48,377 nt of DNA from Methylobacterium crusticola (GCF_003574465.1 NZ_QOWC01000032.1:1-48377), one strand, 5' to 3'; shown: positions 23,705 through 32,016, counted from the first letter of the stretch. Made by a program: numbers and translations. Notes: generated from the sequence alone by a model not told the origin.

Positions 23705-25212
23705 AGGTAGCCGGTGCCCGCCTCGGCGGCGAAGCGGTCGGGGGAGCCCTCCCAGACGATGCGGGCGTGCTCCAGCACGTAGACCCGGTCGGCGTGGGGC
23801 AGCGCGAAGGTCACGTTCTGCTCGCCGAGCAGGACGGTGATCGGGGTGGTCTGGCGCAGGCGCTCGAGGGCCTTCGAGAGCTGCTCCAGGATCACGGGCG
23901 CGAGGCCGAGCGTCGGCTCGTCGAGGATCAGCAGGCGCGGCTTCATCATCAGCGCCCGCGCGATGGTGAGCATCTGCTGCTCGCCGCCCGACAGGGTGCG
24001 GGCCATCTGGCCGCCGCGGCTCTTGAGGATCGGGAACAGCTCGAACAGCCACGCGAGCTGGCGGGCGCTCTCGGCCTTGGGCAGGTGCTGGCCGCCGAGG
24101 TCGAGGTTCTCGCGCACGCTCATCTCGCCGAACAGCTCGCGGGATTCCGGCACCTGCACGATGCCGCCCCGGGCGATCGAGGCCGGCGTGCGGCGGCTCA
24201 AGGGTTCGCCCGCGAAGGCGATGGACCCGCTATGGGCCACGAGGCCCGAGATGGCGTTGAACAGCGTCGTCTTGCCGGCGCCGTTGAGGCCCACGACCGA
24301 GACGAACTCGCCCTCGTGGACGTGGAGCCCGACGCCGCGCAGGGCCTGGGCCTTGCCGTAGAGCACGTCGAGGTTCTCGATCTTGAGGAGCGGCTCGCCC
24401 GAGAAGGCGCTCTGGGGCCGCGCCGCGGTCTCGATGCTGCCGCCGAGGTAGACCCGGCGCACGGTCTCGTTGCGCATCACCTCGGCGGCGGAACCCTCGG
24501 CCACGCGCTCACCGAGGTACATGGCGAATACCCGGTCGACCAGGGCGGCGACGCTCTTCACGTTGTGGTCGACGAGGAGCACGGCCTTGCCCTCGTCCCG
24601 GAACCCCCAGATCAGCTGCGAGAAGTCCGCGACCTCGCCGGAGGTCAGCCCCGCGAAGGGCTCGTCGACCAGCACCACCTTCGGGTCGCGGGCGATGGCC
24701 TTGGCGAGCTCCATCCGGCGCAGGTCGGCGAAGGGCAGGGTGGAGGGCCGCCGCTCCGTCACGGCGCCGAGCCCCACCCGCTCGGCGATGGCCCGGGCCC
24801 GCGTCTCGACGCCCGGATCGGCGAAGAGCCGCAAGAGGTTGTCGGGCAGGAGCGCGAGCTTGATGTTCTCCAGAACCGTCTGCCGGTGCAGGGGCCGGGA
24901 GTGCTGGAACACGATCCCGATGCCGGCCCGCGCCACCCGGTGCGAGGGCCAGCCGGCGATCTCGGTGCCGTCGAGCCGGACGCTGCCGGCGTTCGGCCGC
25001 TCCAGCCCCATGATGAGCTTCATCACGGTGGACTTGCCGGAGCCGTTCGGTCCGATCAGGCCGAGGATCTCGCCCGGCTTGACCGAGAAGCCGATGGACT
25101 TCACGGCGACGAGGCCGCCGTAGCGCTTGGCCAGGCCCTCGACCTCCAGAAGCGGGCGGGCCGGGGATGCAAGGGGCGTCTGCGACGGCATCTGCAGGAC
25201 GGCCGCGGTCAT
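23701..25212 (-). CDS. Fused LivG-LivF ABC transporter ATPase
   Basis: A 503-residue protein with two ABC ATPase domains in one chain. The first (residues about 20-255, LivG-like) has Walker A GLIGPNGSGKST, Walker B VVLVDEPFAGL and the H-loop LLVDHNVKSV. Its signature loop reads LPFADLRRMELAKA instead of the usual GxQ-containing sequence. The second (about 275-503, LivF-like) has Walker A VVGLNGAGKTT, signature LSGGEQQM, Walker B LLILDEPTLGL, and GEQNVTFAL in place of a canonical H-loop. It powers the branched-chain-type importer encoded upstream (LivM, LivH, LivK). LivG and LivF are normally separate genes. The TAG stop falls in an interspersed repeat, so the C-terminus may have been altered. 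Confidence 0.92.
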   Translation of the reverse strand: MTAAVLQMPSQTPLASPARPLLEVEGLAKRYGGLVAVKSIGFSVKPGEILGLIGPNGSGKSTVMKLIMGLERPNAGSVRLDGTEIAGWPSHRVARAGIGIVFQHSRPLHRQTVLENIKLALLPDNLLRLFADPGVETRARAIAERVGLGAVTERRPSTLPFADLRRMELAKAIARDPKVVLVDEPFAGLTSGEVADFSQLIWGFRDEGKAVLLVDHNVKSVAALVDRVFAMYLGERVAEGSAAEVMRNETVRRVYLGGSIETAARPQSAFSGEPLLKIENLDVLYGKAQALRGVGLHVHEGEFVSVVGLNGAGKTTLFNAISGLVAHSGSIAFAGEPLSRRTPASIARGGIVQVPESRELFGEMSVRENLDLGGQHLPKAESARQLAWLFELFPILKSRGGQMARTLSGGEQQMLTIARALMMKPRLLILDEPTLGLAPVILEQLSKALERLRQTTPITVLLGEQNVTFALPHADRVYVLEHARIVWEGSPDRFAAEAGTGYL

Positions 25213-25252
25213 GAACGCACCTCGGACTGGACGGGGCGGGGAGGGCGGCGGC

Positions 25253-26179
25253 TCACGCGCGCTGCCCCTGGCGGGTGAGGATGCCGAGGAGGCCCGCCGG
25301 CACGAACAGGATCACCGCGAGGGCCGCGGCCGAGACCACGAAGGTCGACAGGGCCCCGAGGGGACGCAGGAGCTCGCCGGCGGCGATCAGGAACACCGCG
25401 CCCAGAACGCCGCCCACGATGGTGCGCCGGCCGCCGAGCACCGCCCCGATGATGACCTGCACGCCGACCGAGACGTCGACGAGCGTGCCGACCGACGCCG
25501 TGCCCATGTAGAACACGAGGAGCGCCCCCGCGAGGCCGGAGAAGAAGGCGCTGACGCAGAAGGCCGCGAGCTTGTGCTTGGCGACGTTGAAGCCGAGCGC
25601 CCCGGCCTCGACCGGGTCCTGGCCGCTCGCCTGGAGGATCAGCCCGACGGGCGAGACCGCGATGGCGTACAGGATCAGGCCGCTCACCGCCATGAAGCCG
25701 AGGGCGATCCAGTAGTTGGTGGCCGCGTCGATGCTGATCACGTCCGGGACGGTGAGGCCGATCTCGCCGCCGGTGGTCTCGGCGAAGACCACGATCAGGT
25801 TCTGGAGGATCAGCACCGCCACCACCGTGGTGAGGCCGAAATAGGGGCCGCGCACCCGCAGCGCCGGCAGGGCGAGGACGAGGCCGCCGATCACCGCCGC
25901 CGCGGCGCCGGCCGCCAGGCAGAGCGGGATCGAGACGCCGTGCCCGTTGAGGATGCCGGCCGTGTAGGCCCCGAGCCCGATCAGGAAGGTCGGCCCGAAA
26001 TTGACCTCGCCGGCGAAGCCGAACAGCAGGTCCCAGGCCATCGAGAAGACGCCGAAATAGTACGCGACCGTGAGCAGGCCCAGGATGTAGCCGGAGACCC
26101 AGAGCGGCAGCACGGAGGCGAGCGCCAGGCCGACCAGCGTCAGCCAGAACAGCGGGTTGGTGACGATCTTGCGGAGCAT
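25253..26179 (-). CDS. livM: Branched-chain-type ABC transporter permease LivM
   Basis: A 308-residue permease with about eight to ten helices. LivM-type landmarks are SMAWDLLFGFAGEVNFGPTF, FLIGLGAYTAGILNG, LPALRVRGPYFGLTTVVAV and the C-terminal loop VGVQVIIGAVLGGRRTIVGGVLGA that contacts the ATPase. It forms the channel together with LivH. It lies 40 bases upstream of the fused ATPase gene and 79 bases after the livH stop, on the same strand. It belongs to the hydrophobic amino-acid transporter class, but many members import aromatic acids, urea or amides, so the substrate is uncertain. Confidence 0.92.
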   Translation of the reverse strand: MLRKIVTNPLFWLTLVGLALASVLPLWVSGYILGLLTVAYYFGVFSMAWDLLFGFAGEVNFGPTFLIGLGAYTAGILNGHGVSIPLCLAAGAAAAVIGGLVLALPALRVRGPYFGLTTVVAVLILQNLIVVFAETTGGEIGLTVPDVISIDAATNYWIALGFMAVSGLILYAIAVSPVGLILQASGQDPVEAGALGFNVAKHKLAAFCVSAFFSGLAGALLVFYMGTASVGTLVDVSVGVQVIIGAVLGGRRTIVGGVLGAVFLIAAGELLRPLGALSTFVVSAAALAVILFVPAGLLGILTRQGQRA

Positions 26180-26258
26180 CGAGCCCTCGGGACAATGGGT
26201 TCTCGACCCTGCGGCCGCCCGCGGGCGGCCCGGGTCCGACGGGCCTGCGCCGCCGCCG

Positions 26259-27134
26259 TCAGCGGCGGCCGAGCAGGCCCTGCGGGCGGACGTACATCAC
26301 CGCCACGAGCAGCAGGAGCGCCGGGATCGTGCGGTAGGCCGGCGAGATCAGGTAGGCCGTGAGGGTCTCGAGGTAGCCGACCACGTAGGCGGCGATGAGG
26401 GAGCCCGAGACGCTGCCGAGCCCGCCCAGCACCACGATCGAGAAGGCGCTCGCCGTGAGGGGGCCGACGCTGTAGCTCGACACGCCGAGGAACTGGCCGA
26501 GCAGCACGCCCGCGATGCCGGCGAGCACGCCGTAGATGGCCCAGATCGCCACGTAGATGTTCGACAGCTCGAAGCCGAGCAGCGTGACGCCGCGGGGGTT
26601 CATCGAGGCGGCGAGCACCACCTTGCCGGTGCGGGTGCGGTTCACGAGCAGCCACAGGAGCCCGATCGTGCCCCAGCAGATCACCGCGGTGAAGATCTGG
26701 TTCCAGGGCGTGCGCACGCCCGCGATGACGACGACGCCCTCGACGATCGGCATCACGGTCTTGGCGTTGCTGGTGAACAGGTAGGCGATGAACTCCTGGA
26801 TCATGATGCCCCAGAGCAGCGTGCCCGTGAGGATGAAGATCTCCTTCTCCTCGGGCGGGATGGCCCGGGAGCGGTCGATGGGCTTCACGACCACGAAGTA
26901 GGTGGCGAGCGTCAGCACCGTGCCGACCGCGACCCCGACGGCGGCCCCCCCGTAGGAGCCGAGGCCGAGCTCGCTCGAGGCCGCCCAGGCCACCACGGCG
27001 GCCGTGACCATCAGGGCGCCGTGGGAGAGGTTGAGCACGCCCGACACGCCGAAGATCAGGGTGAAGCCGGTGGCGCCGAGGGCGTAGAGCGCCGAGATCG
27101 CGAAACCGTCGATGAGAATCTGGATGGCCGTCAT
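26259..27134 (-). CDS. livH: Branched-chain-type ABC transporter permease LivH
   Basis: A 291-residue permease starting MTAIQILIDGFAISALYALG. Family landmarks are TLIFGVSGVLNLSHGALMV, the central ASMNPRGVTLLGFELSNIYV loop, and FSIVVLGGLGSVSGSLIAAY near the C-terminus (the EAA-like ATPase-contact loop). It pairs with LivM. Between livH and livK are 94 bases without a visible terminator, so all four genes probably form one transcript from the livK promoter. Confidence 0.92.
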   Translation of the reverse strand: MTAIQILIDGFAISALYALGATGFTLIFGVSGVLNLSHGALMVTAAVVAWAASSELGLGSYGGAAVGVAVGTVLTLATYFVVVKPIDRSRAIPPEEKEIFILTGTLLWGIMIQEFIAYLFTSNAKTVMPIVEGVVVIAGVRTPWNQIFTAVICWGTIGLLWLLVNRTRTGKVVLAASMNPRGVTLLGFELSNIYVAIWAIYGVLAGIAGVLLGQFLGVSSYSVGPLTASAFSIVVLGGLGSVSGSLIAAYVVGYLETLTAYLISPAYRTIPALLLLVAVMYVRPQGLLGRR

Positions 27135-27228
27135 GGTGACCCGCGCGACTGGGGGGCGCGGAGGAAACGCGGTTCCTCCGCCGGATCCCCGGGGCGCCGC
27201 GGCCCCGGGCGAACCTCGGAAGCCTCGC

Positions 27229-28494
27229 TCAGTTCGCGGGCGTGCCGGCCTTGACGAAGCTCGGGAACGCGATCTTGCCGTTGGCCAGGTTGGGCGGCCA
27301 GATCGCGAGCTGCTTGCCGTCGAGCCACTGCATCATCATGCCCGACACGAGGCCCGGGCCGTACTTGATCGAGTGCGTGAACTCGTCGTCCCGGCCGTAG
27401 AACTGGATGCGCCCGAGGGTGCCCTCCCAGTCGGTCGCCTCGAGCGCCTCCACGAGCTTGTCGGGATCGGTCGAGCCCGCCCGCCTCACTGCGTCGGCGA
27501 TGTAGTAGACCTCGTCGTAGGCCGTGTAGCCGGCGTAGCTCGGGTAGTTGCCGAAGCGCGCCTTGAAGGCCTCGGCGAAGGGCGCGGTCTTCGGCGTCAC
27601 GTTGGTGCCGGGTGCCGCGAACATCTCGAACAGCACGCCCTCGGTCGAGCCGTTCGTCTCCTTCCAGAAGGTGGCGTTGGTGGCCTGCGAGGCGATGCCG
27701 ATCATCGGGATCGGCACCTGCTGGCTGCGCCACTGCACGGTCGGCTGCACGCCGACGTGCGAGATGCCCGTGACGATCACGTCGGGCTTGGCGCCCTCGA
27801 TGCGGCTGAAGATCGGGTTGAAGTCCGTGGTGCTGGGCGAGAACCGGATGTGGTCGAGCACCTTGAGGCCGGCCTGGGGCAGGCACTCCTTGTAGCCCTC
27901 GTCCAGGGGCTTCGTCCACGCCGCGTCCTCGCTCATGATGACGGCGGTCTTCATCTGCCGCCCCTCGGCCAGGATCGCCTTGGCGGCGTCACAGACCGCC
28001 TGGGACTGCGCCTTCGAGGTGAGGTAGCCGTGGAAGGAGTACTTGTTGCGGGCGTAGTCCTTGCGCACGTTGAGCGGGATCTCGTTCGAGGCCGCGCCGG
28101 GCGTGATGAAGGGCAGCTTGAGGCGGGCCGACCAGGGCTGGAGGGCGAGCACGACCTCGCTGATGTAGCTCGCGATGACGGCGTGCGCCTTGTCCTCGCT
28201 CGCGGCGCGCTGGAAGGCGCGGACGGAATCCGCGGCCGAGCTCTTGTTGTCGTAGGGGATGATCTCGATCCTGCGCCCGTCCATGCCGCCCTTGGCGTTG
28301 ATCTCGTCGGCGGCGAGCTGGGCGGCCTGCGGGATCGAGGCCCCGGCCAGCGCCTGCGCCTCCGCGATCACCGCGATGCGGATCGGGTCCGCCGCCTGGA
28401 CTGACGAGGCCAAAGCATTGGCGGCCAGGAGAATGGTCGATCCAAGCAGAGCCTTGATCAATCGACGCTTCGCGACCGGTGCGGACACCATCAT
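27229..28494 (-). CDS. Periplasmic binding protein of the LivK type
   Basis: A 421-residue exported protein. The signal peptide ends about residue 35 (LASSVQAADP). The mature type I binding fold opens with IRIAVIAEAQALAGASIPQA, and has the INAKGGMDGRRIEIIPYDNK motif, EVVLALQPWSARLKLPFITP, and a C-terminal lobe ending in FTHSIKYGPGLVSGMMMQWL and NGKIAFPSFVKAGTPAN. It is the first gene of the importer operon and has a purine-rich GAGGA site before ATG-ATG. It is longer than leucine-binding LivK (about 370), resembling the binders for aromatic or aliphatic carboxylates. A degraded second copy of its last 68 codons lies just upstream. Confidence 0.9.
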   Translation of the reverse strand: MMVSAPVAKRRLIKALLGSTILLAANALASSVQAADPIRIAVIAEAQALAGASIPQAAQLAADEINAKGGMDGRRIEIIPYDNKSSAADSVRAFQRAASEDKAHAVIASYISEVVLALQPWSARLKLPFITPGAASNEIPLNVRKDYARNKYSFHGYLTSKAQSQAVCDAAKAILAEGRQMKTAVIMSEDAAWTKPLDEGYKECLPQAGLKVLDHIRFSPSTTDFNPIFSRIEGAKPDVIVTGISHVGVQPTVQWRSQQVPIPMIGIASQATNATFWKETNGSTEGVLFEMFAAPGTNVTPKTAPFAEAFKARFGNYPSYAGYTAYDEVYYIADAVRRAGSTDPDKLVEALEATDWEGTLGRIQFYGRDDEFTHSIKYGPGLVSGMMMQWLDGKQLAIWPPNLANGKIAFPSFVKAGTPAN

Positions 28495-28577
28495 GACGGT
28501 TCCTCTTCGCTGCCGCTGTTAGGTTAATGGCGTCGCGGCTCGGGCGGGAGTTTAGCGTCGATTTCGCCGATCACAAG

Positions 28578-28607
28578 CGCTCGATCGACCGATTGGTCGG
28601 TCGAGCG
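28578..28607. promoter_or_regulatory. Long inverted repeat upstream of livK, TetR-type operator candidate
   Basis: CGCTCGATCGACC, GATT, GGTCGGTCGAGCG: 13-base arms with one mismatch about a 4-base centre, 84 bases upstream of the livK start. The core GACCGATTGGTC and the ACCGA/TCGGT half-sites resemble TetR/AcrR operators. It lies between the livK promoter region and the livK remnant. No TetR gene is present in the window. Confidence 0.5.
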
Positions 28608-28688
28608 TGGACGAACCGCCGAGCTATCGCGTGCGCGCATGGCTCGCGCCCGGGTGCGTCGAGGTCCGGCGCGGCACGCGTCGCTCCG

Positions 28689-28892
28689 CGGCGTGCCGGC
28701 CCTGACGACGCCCGGGCCAGTCGTCGTGCCGTTGGCGCCCTCGGCGGGCCGGATCGCGCGCTGCCTGCCGTCGCGCCACGGCATCATCATGCCCGAGACG
28801 AGGCCCGGCCCGCCCGTGACCGGGTGCGTGAACGCGTCGTCACGGCTGGCGCAGCGGATGCGCCCGAAGGTGCCCTCCCGGGCGGTCGTCTC
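28689..28892 (-). pseudogene. Degraded duplicate of the livK 3' end
   Basis: Reverse-strand translation aligns without gaps to the last part of LivK (EATDWEGTLGRI... to KAGTP). Over 68 codons I count 40 identical residues, including blocks RDD, FTH, GPGLVSGMMM and AGTP. The nucleotide similarity is also plain, for example GGCATCATCATGCCCGA against TGCATCATCATGCCCGA. Upstream of the aligned segment there is no trace of the rest of the gene, so this is a 3' remnant of a tandem copy. Nonconservative changes (Trp to Arg, hydrophobic to Thr/Gly) show relaxed selection. Confidence 0.85.
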
Positions 28893-28927
28893 GGGCGCGG
28901 GCCGGGACCGCGGCCCCGCGGCCCGGC

Positions 28928-29227
28928 TCACTCGCAGACGCGCACGCGGCGGAGGTAGGTGTTGCCGTAGGCATCGACGACGGGGCGACGGGCGACGTAG
29001 CAGGTCGGCGCGTAGGCGGCCGCCGCCGCGATCGCCCCGAGGGCGAGGCCGCCCGCCACCGCGGCCGCGGCGTAGCCCGGGTTCCAGGCGCGGTAGCCGT
29101 GGCAGGGATGGAACTTGCAGGAGCCGAGGGGGCCCGCGGAGGCCCCGGTCGAGGCCGCGAGGCCTCCGCCGAGGAGCGCCGCGGACAGGGCGAGCGCGGC
29201 GCCGGTCCGCCGGGGGAACGTGGCCAT
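28928..29227 (-). CDS. Small secreted/membrane protein of unknown function
   Basis: A 99-residue protein with a signal peptide (RRTGAALALSAALLGGGLAA, cleavage near ASA), a short cysteine-containing segment SCKFHPCHGYRAWNPGYA, and a hydrophobic AAAAVAGGLALGAIAAAAAY stretch. It ends in CYVARRPVVDAYGNTYLRRV. Four cysteines suggest disulfides. Such Tyr/Arg-tailed envelope proteins (with a YVARRPVVDxxGN-like ending) are common in Methylobacterium but have no assigned role. I start at the ATG with GGAG 6 bases upstream. An in-frame ATG at 29238 is possible. Confidence 0.72.
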   Translation of the reverse strand: MATFPRRTGAALALSAALLGGGLAASTGASAGPLGSCKFHPCHGYRAWNPGYAAAAVAGGLALGAIAAAAAYAPTCYVARRPVVDAYGNTYLRRVRVCE

Positions 29228-29411
29228 CGAGGTCTCCATTGCGGTGAGGATGGATGGGTTCGGTCGATCGCCCTCGGCTGATCGTGCGGGCGACGGTTCA
29301 AAGATTGCGGGTGACCGGACGGCACGTCCGTGCGGCCGGGCACGTCGCCGCCGACGCGCCGGGCGCCCGGCGTGCTCTTGGCAGGCCGCGGCGGCGCTCC
29401 CATCTCGGGCG

Positions 29412-29488
29412 GGCCGGGACGACCCGGCCGGCGGGCCGCGCGGGGCGGCCGCCGCGGCGCGATTGCCCGCCGGGACGGCCCCCCGCGG
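29412..29488 (+). promoter_or_regulatory. Guanidine-II (mini-ykkC) riboswitch
   Basis: Two stem-loops each close on an ACGR tetraloop, the hallmark of the mini-ykkC class. Hairpin 1 is GGCCGGG-ACGA-CCCGGCC (29412-29429), a perfect 7-bp stem. Hairpin 2 is GGG-ACGG-CCC (29472-29481), extended by CCGC/GCGG (29467-29470 with 29485-29488) across an internal loop. The second hairpin ends two bases before the ribosome-binding site (GCAGGG, 29491-29496) of the SugE/Gdx gene, as expected for translational control: guanidinium binding stabilises the loop-loop pair and frees the site. The gene product, a guanidinium exporter family, supports the assignment independently. Confidence 0.85.
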
Positions 29489-29503
29489 CGGCAGGGTTCC
29501 GGA

Positions 29504-29818
29504 ATGGCCTGGTTCTTCCTCTTCGTCGCCGGCCTCCTGGAGATCGGCTGGGCCATCGGCCTGAAGTACACGCACGGGTTCTCGCGCCTGCTGCCGTCGC
29601 TGCTCACGGGCGCCAGCATGGTGGCGAGCGTGGCCCTGCTCGGCCTCGCCCTCCGGACGCTGCCGGTCGGGACCGGCTACGCGGTTTGGACCGGGATCGG
29701 CACGGTCGGGACGGCACTCCTCGGCATCGCGCTGTTCGGCGAGCCCGCCACCGCGCTGCGCCTCGGCTGCATCGGGCTGATCGTGGCCGGCATCCTGGGC
29801 CTCAAGCTCGCGGGGTGA
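29504..29818 (+). CDS. sugE: SMR-family guanidinium exporter (SugE/Gdx)
   Basis: A 104-residue small multidrug resistance family protein with four helices. The first helix [20 protein letters not shown] carries the essential membrane glutamate and the WAxGLKY sequence of the SugE/Gdx subgroup. The [20 protein letters not shown] segment in helix 3 also marks this subgroup rather than the Qac drug pumps. These proteins work as antiparallel dimers and swap guanidinium for protons. The short leader with two ACGR hairpins is a guanidine-II riboswitch. The gene faces the Crp/Fnr gene convergently. Confidence 0.93.
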   Translation: MAWFFLFVAGLLEIGWAIGLKYTHGFSRLLPSLLTGASMVASVALLGLALRTLPVGTGYAVWTGIGTVGTALLGIALFGEPATALRLGCIGLIVAGILGLKLAG

Positions 29819-29846
29819 CGGCGGGCCCCGATCAGTTCGTGCGGGC

Positions 29847-30641
29847 TCACGCCGGCAGGGTCGGGGCCGCTCCCGGGTCGACGGGCACGATCGTGCGGGC
29901 CTTGGCGTAGGCGCCGAGAACGCTGCGGAAGTGCTGCCTGACCTTGTCGTGGCACTCGCAGGCGGCCTGCTCGGCCCGGGGCCGGTCGAGGATGATGACC
30001 TGGCCGCGGCGCACCGCGATCAGCCCGCGGCGCTGCAGGCTCCCGAGCACCCCCGTGAGGTAGGTCCGCCGGACGCCCAGCATCTCCGCCAGGGTCTCGT
30101 GGGTCACCGGCAGCGTGGCGCTGCCGAGGCGGTCCTGGAAGGTGAGGAGCCAGCGCAGGCAGCGCTCCTCGATCGGGTGGACGGCGTTGCAGGCCACGGC
30201 CTGGAGCACCTGCGCGAGCAGGCAGTCGGCGTAGCGCACGAACAGGTCGCGCAGGGTGGGGGAGGCGAGCTTCGCCCGGGTCAGGCGCTCGGCGTCCATG
30301 CGCAGGACCGGGCCGGCGACCTGCACCACCGCCTCGCTGAAGGCCGGCAGGTAGCCCTGGCTCACCACCCCGCCGATCGCCCCCTCGCGGCCGACGGTGG
30401 CGGTCTCGATCATGCGGCCGTCGCGCATCGGCGTGACCAGGGTGGCGATGGTCTGGAACACCGGGAAGGTGACGTGGGAAACGTCGTCGCCGACGTGGAA
30501 GAGGATGTCGCCGCGGGCCCGCTGCCCCCGCTCCAGGTATGGCGCCAGCAGGGCCCGGTCCGGCGCGTCGAGCGCCTCGAGGAGCAGATTTCCCTCGAAC
30601 AGGCCTGCCTCGCCGGGCTGTGGCTCACGGGGCGCACTCAC
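29847..30641 (-). CDS. Crp/Fnr-family transcriptional regulator
   Basis: A 264-residue protein with an N-terminal cyclic-nucleotide-binding-like barrel (residues about 30-150, e.g. GDILFHVGDDVSHVTFPVFQ). The C-terminal winged HTH contains LPVTHETLAEMLGVRRTYLT and GVLGSLQRRGLI. The barrel lacks the cAMP phosphate-binding RxS cassette of Crp and no FNR-type cysteine cluster is seen, so the signal is unknown. Such regulators with VRRTYLT recognition helices are numerous in Methylobacterium and Bradyrhizobium. I take the GTG start at 30641 because GGAG lies about 9 bases upstream. Confidence 0.87.
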   Translation of the reverse strand: MSAPREPQPGEAGLFEGNLLLEALDAPDRALLAPYLERGQRARGDILFHVGDDVSHVTFPVFQTIATLVTPMRDGRMIETATVGREGAIGGVVSQGYLPAFSEAVVQVAGPVLRMDAERLTRAKLASPTLRDLFVRYADCLLAQVLQAVACNAVHPIEERCLRWLLTFQDRLGSATLPVTHETLAEMLGVRRTYLTGVLGSLQRRGLIAVRRGQVIILDRPRAEQAACECHDKVRQHFRSVLGAYAKARTIVPVDPGAAPTLPA

Positions 30642-31248
30642 GCAGACATCTCCAGGCTCGGCGGCTGAGGGCGAAGCCCATCGAGGCGTCTCAGAACCGC
30701 ATCGGAAAACGCGTCAGTATCAAAGGCCTAGAACAGTCCGGCGCCCGCCAGGTCATTCTCCGCTGTAGCGGGCCCGTCATGTCCTGTCTGTCCGGAAGTC
30801 GACCCTGACCGGAAAATCCCCCCGCGTGCCGGGCCGGCCGGTGCCCGGGCCGCACGCGGATGAGCCCGGCCGGCGCGCCGGGCGGTCGCCTCGGGCGCTG
30901 TCCCGCCGCCGCGGACGCCGTGCCGGGAGCCGCCACGCCCGCCGTCGCGGCGCTCGACCAGCCGCAGTGGAACCCGCTGCTCCGGCCCGGCCGCGCCTCG
31001 ACCATCCGGCGGGCCCCGCACCCAGAATTCCGGCGCGCGTCGCGTCCTGCACCCGGCCGACGCGGCAACCGGCAAGGGCTGCCAAGGGTGATCCGGGCTC
31101 GCCACGCACGCGAACCGGCGGCCCAAGGCCCGGCGCTCTCCCGCGCCCGTGCCGGGCCGACCGGGATCCGCCTCCGGCGAGCGGGCGCGGGGCGCGCGCG
31201 CGAGCGCGACCCGTGCGCCGCGACGGCCCCGGCCGCGCGGCCCGGGCC
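30642..31248. other. 607-base region with no supported gene
   Basis: This gap between the Crp/Fnr start and the sigma-factor stop (both on the reverse strand) is GC-saturated and open in several frames. None of the frames has a credible start, ribosome-binding site or conserved-looking composition. It should contain the Crp/Fnr promoter near 30650-30780, which is the least GC-rich part. I see no hairpin with a T-run. Confidence 0.4.
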
Positions 31249-31986
31249 TCAGCCCTCGAGCGCGACCGACCCCGCGTGGCCGAGCGCCGAGCGCGTGAGG
31301 CGGTCGGCCCCGAGTTCGTTCGTGGAGTAGCCGAGGAGTTCGGCGAGCTTGTCCCTCGCCCGGCAGACCCGGCTCTTCACGGTGCCGACCTTGCACTGCA
31401 TCAGCGCGGCGGCGTCCTCGTAGGAGAGGTCGCCCACCGCGACCAGCATCAGGGCCTCGCGCTGCTCGGCCACGAGCTTGTTGAGCGCCGTCTGGAGGTC
31501 CTGCACGTCGAGGCGGTCGCCCTGGTTGGGCGCCGTGGTCAGGCGGGACGAGTAGACGCCCTCGCCGTCCTCCACCTCCCGCGAGCGCTTGCGGTGCTCG
31601 GAGTAGAAGGCGTTGCGCATGATCGTGAACAGCCAGGCGTTCAGGTTGGTGCCCGCCTCGAATCGGCCGCGGCTCTGCCAGGCCTTCAGCATCGTGTCCT
31701 GCACGAGGTCGTCGGCCCGGGCCGGATTGGCCGTCAGGGTGAGGGCGAAGCGGCGCAGCGACGAGGCTGCGGCGAGGAGCTCGTCGCGGAAGCTGTCCGC
31801 CTTCGAGGCGCCGCGCGCCGCGAGCGCCGCGTCGAGGCGCTCGATGAGCCGGGCGAAGGAGGACGGGGCCTCGATCTCGCCGAGGGCCTCGTAGGCGGCA
31901 CGCAACTGGTTGCCGAGGTGCTCCTGCACTTCGTGGGGCAGTGCGGGGGCGGCCCGCGACGGGCCGGGCTGGGAGGTCTGGGTCAT
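31249..31986 (-). CDS. ECF sigma factor, EcfG-like (general stress response)
   Basis: A 245-residue sigma factor. Region 2 contains LRRFALTLTANPARADDLVQ and NLNAWLFTIMRNAFYSEHRK. Region 4 contains LVAEQREALMLVAVGDLSYE then KVGTVKSRVCRARDKLAELL. The region 2 motif with TxxxxxADDLVQDT and LFTIMRN is that of the EcfG group, the alphaproteobacterial general stress sigma. An N-terminal extension of about 65 residues precedes region 2. The usual partners NepR and PhyR are not beside it, so this may be a secondary EcfG copy. Nearby CsbD genes and a GGAAC-type promoter (see 32944) fit the role. Its own upstream region has GGAAC at 32030-32034. Confidence 0.82.
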   Translation of the reverse strand: MTQTSQPGPSRAAPALPHEVQEHLGNQLRAAYEALGEIEAPSSFARLIERLDAALAARGASKADSFRDELLAAASSLRRFALTLTANPARADDLVQDTMLKAWQSRGRFEAGTNLNAWLFTIMRNAFYSEHRKRSREVEDGEGVYSSRLTTAPNQGDRLDVQDLQTALNKLVAEQREALMLVAVGDLSYEDAAALMQCKVGTVKSRVCRARDKLAELLGYSTNELGADRLTRSALGHAGSVALEG

Positions 31987-31998
31987 CGGTCGATCGGC

Positions 31999-32016
31999 TG
32001 GCGCGAGGTCGCGCCA
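31999..32016 (-). other. Perfect hairpin in the sigma-factor leader
   Basis: TGGCGCGA-GG-TCGCGCCA gives 8-bp arms with a 2-base centre, ending 13 bases before the sigma-factor start codon on the reverse strand. No clear ribosome-binding site is visible between it and the start, so folding here could affect translation of the stress sigma. It might equally be an operator. Confidence 0.45.

Noticed and set aside
29316..29330. CGGACG-GCA-CGTCCG inverted repeat upstream of sugE
   Set aside because: It is a 6-bp GC-only stem of a kind frequent by chance here, and it lies outside the riboswitch hairpins.
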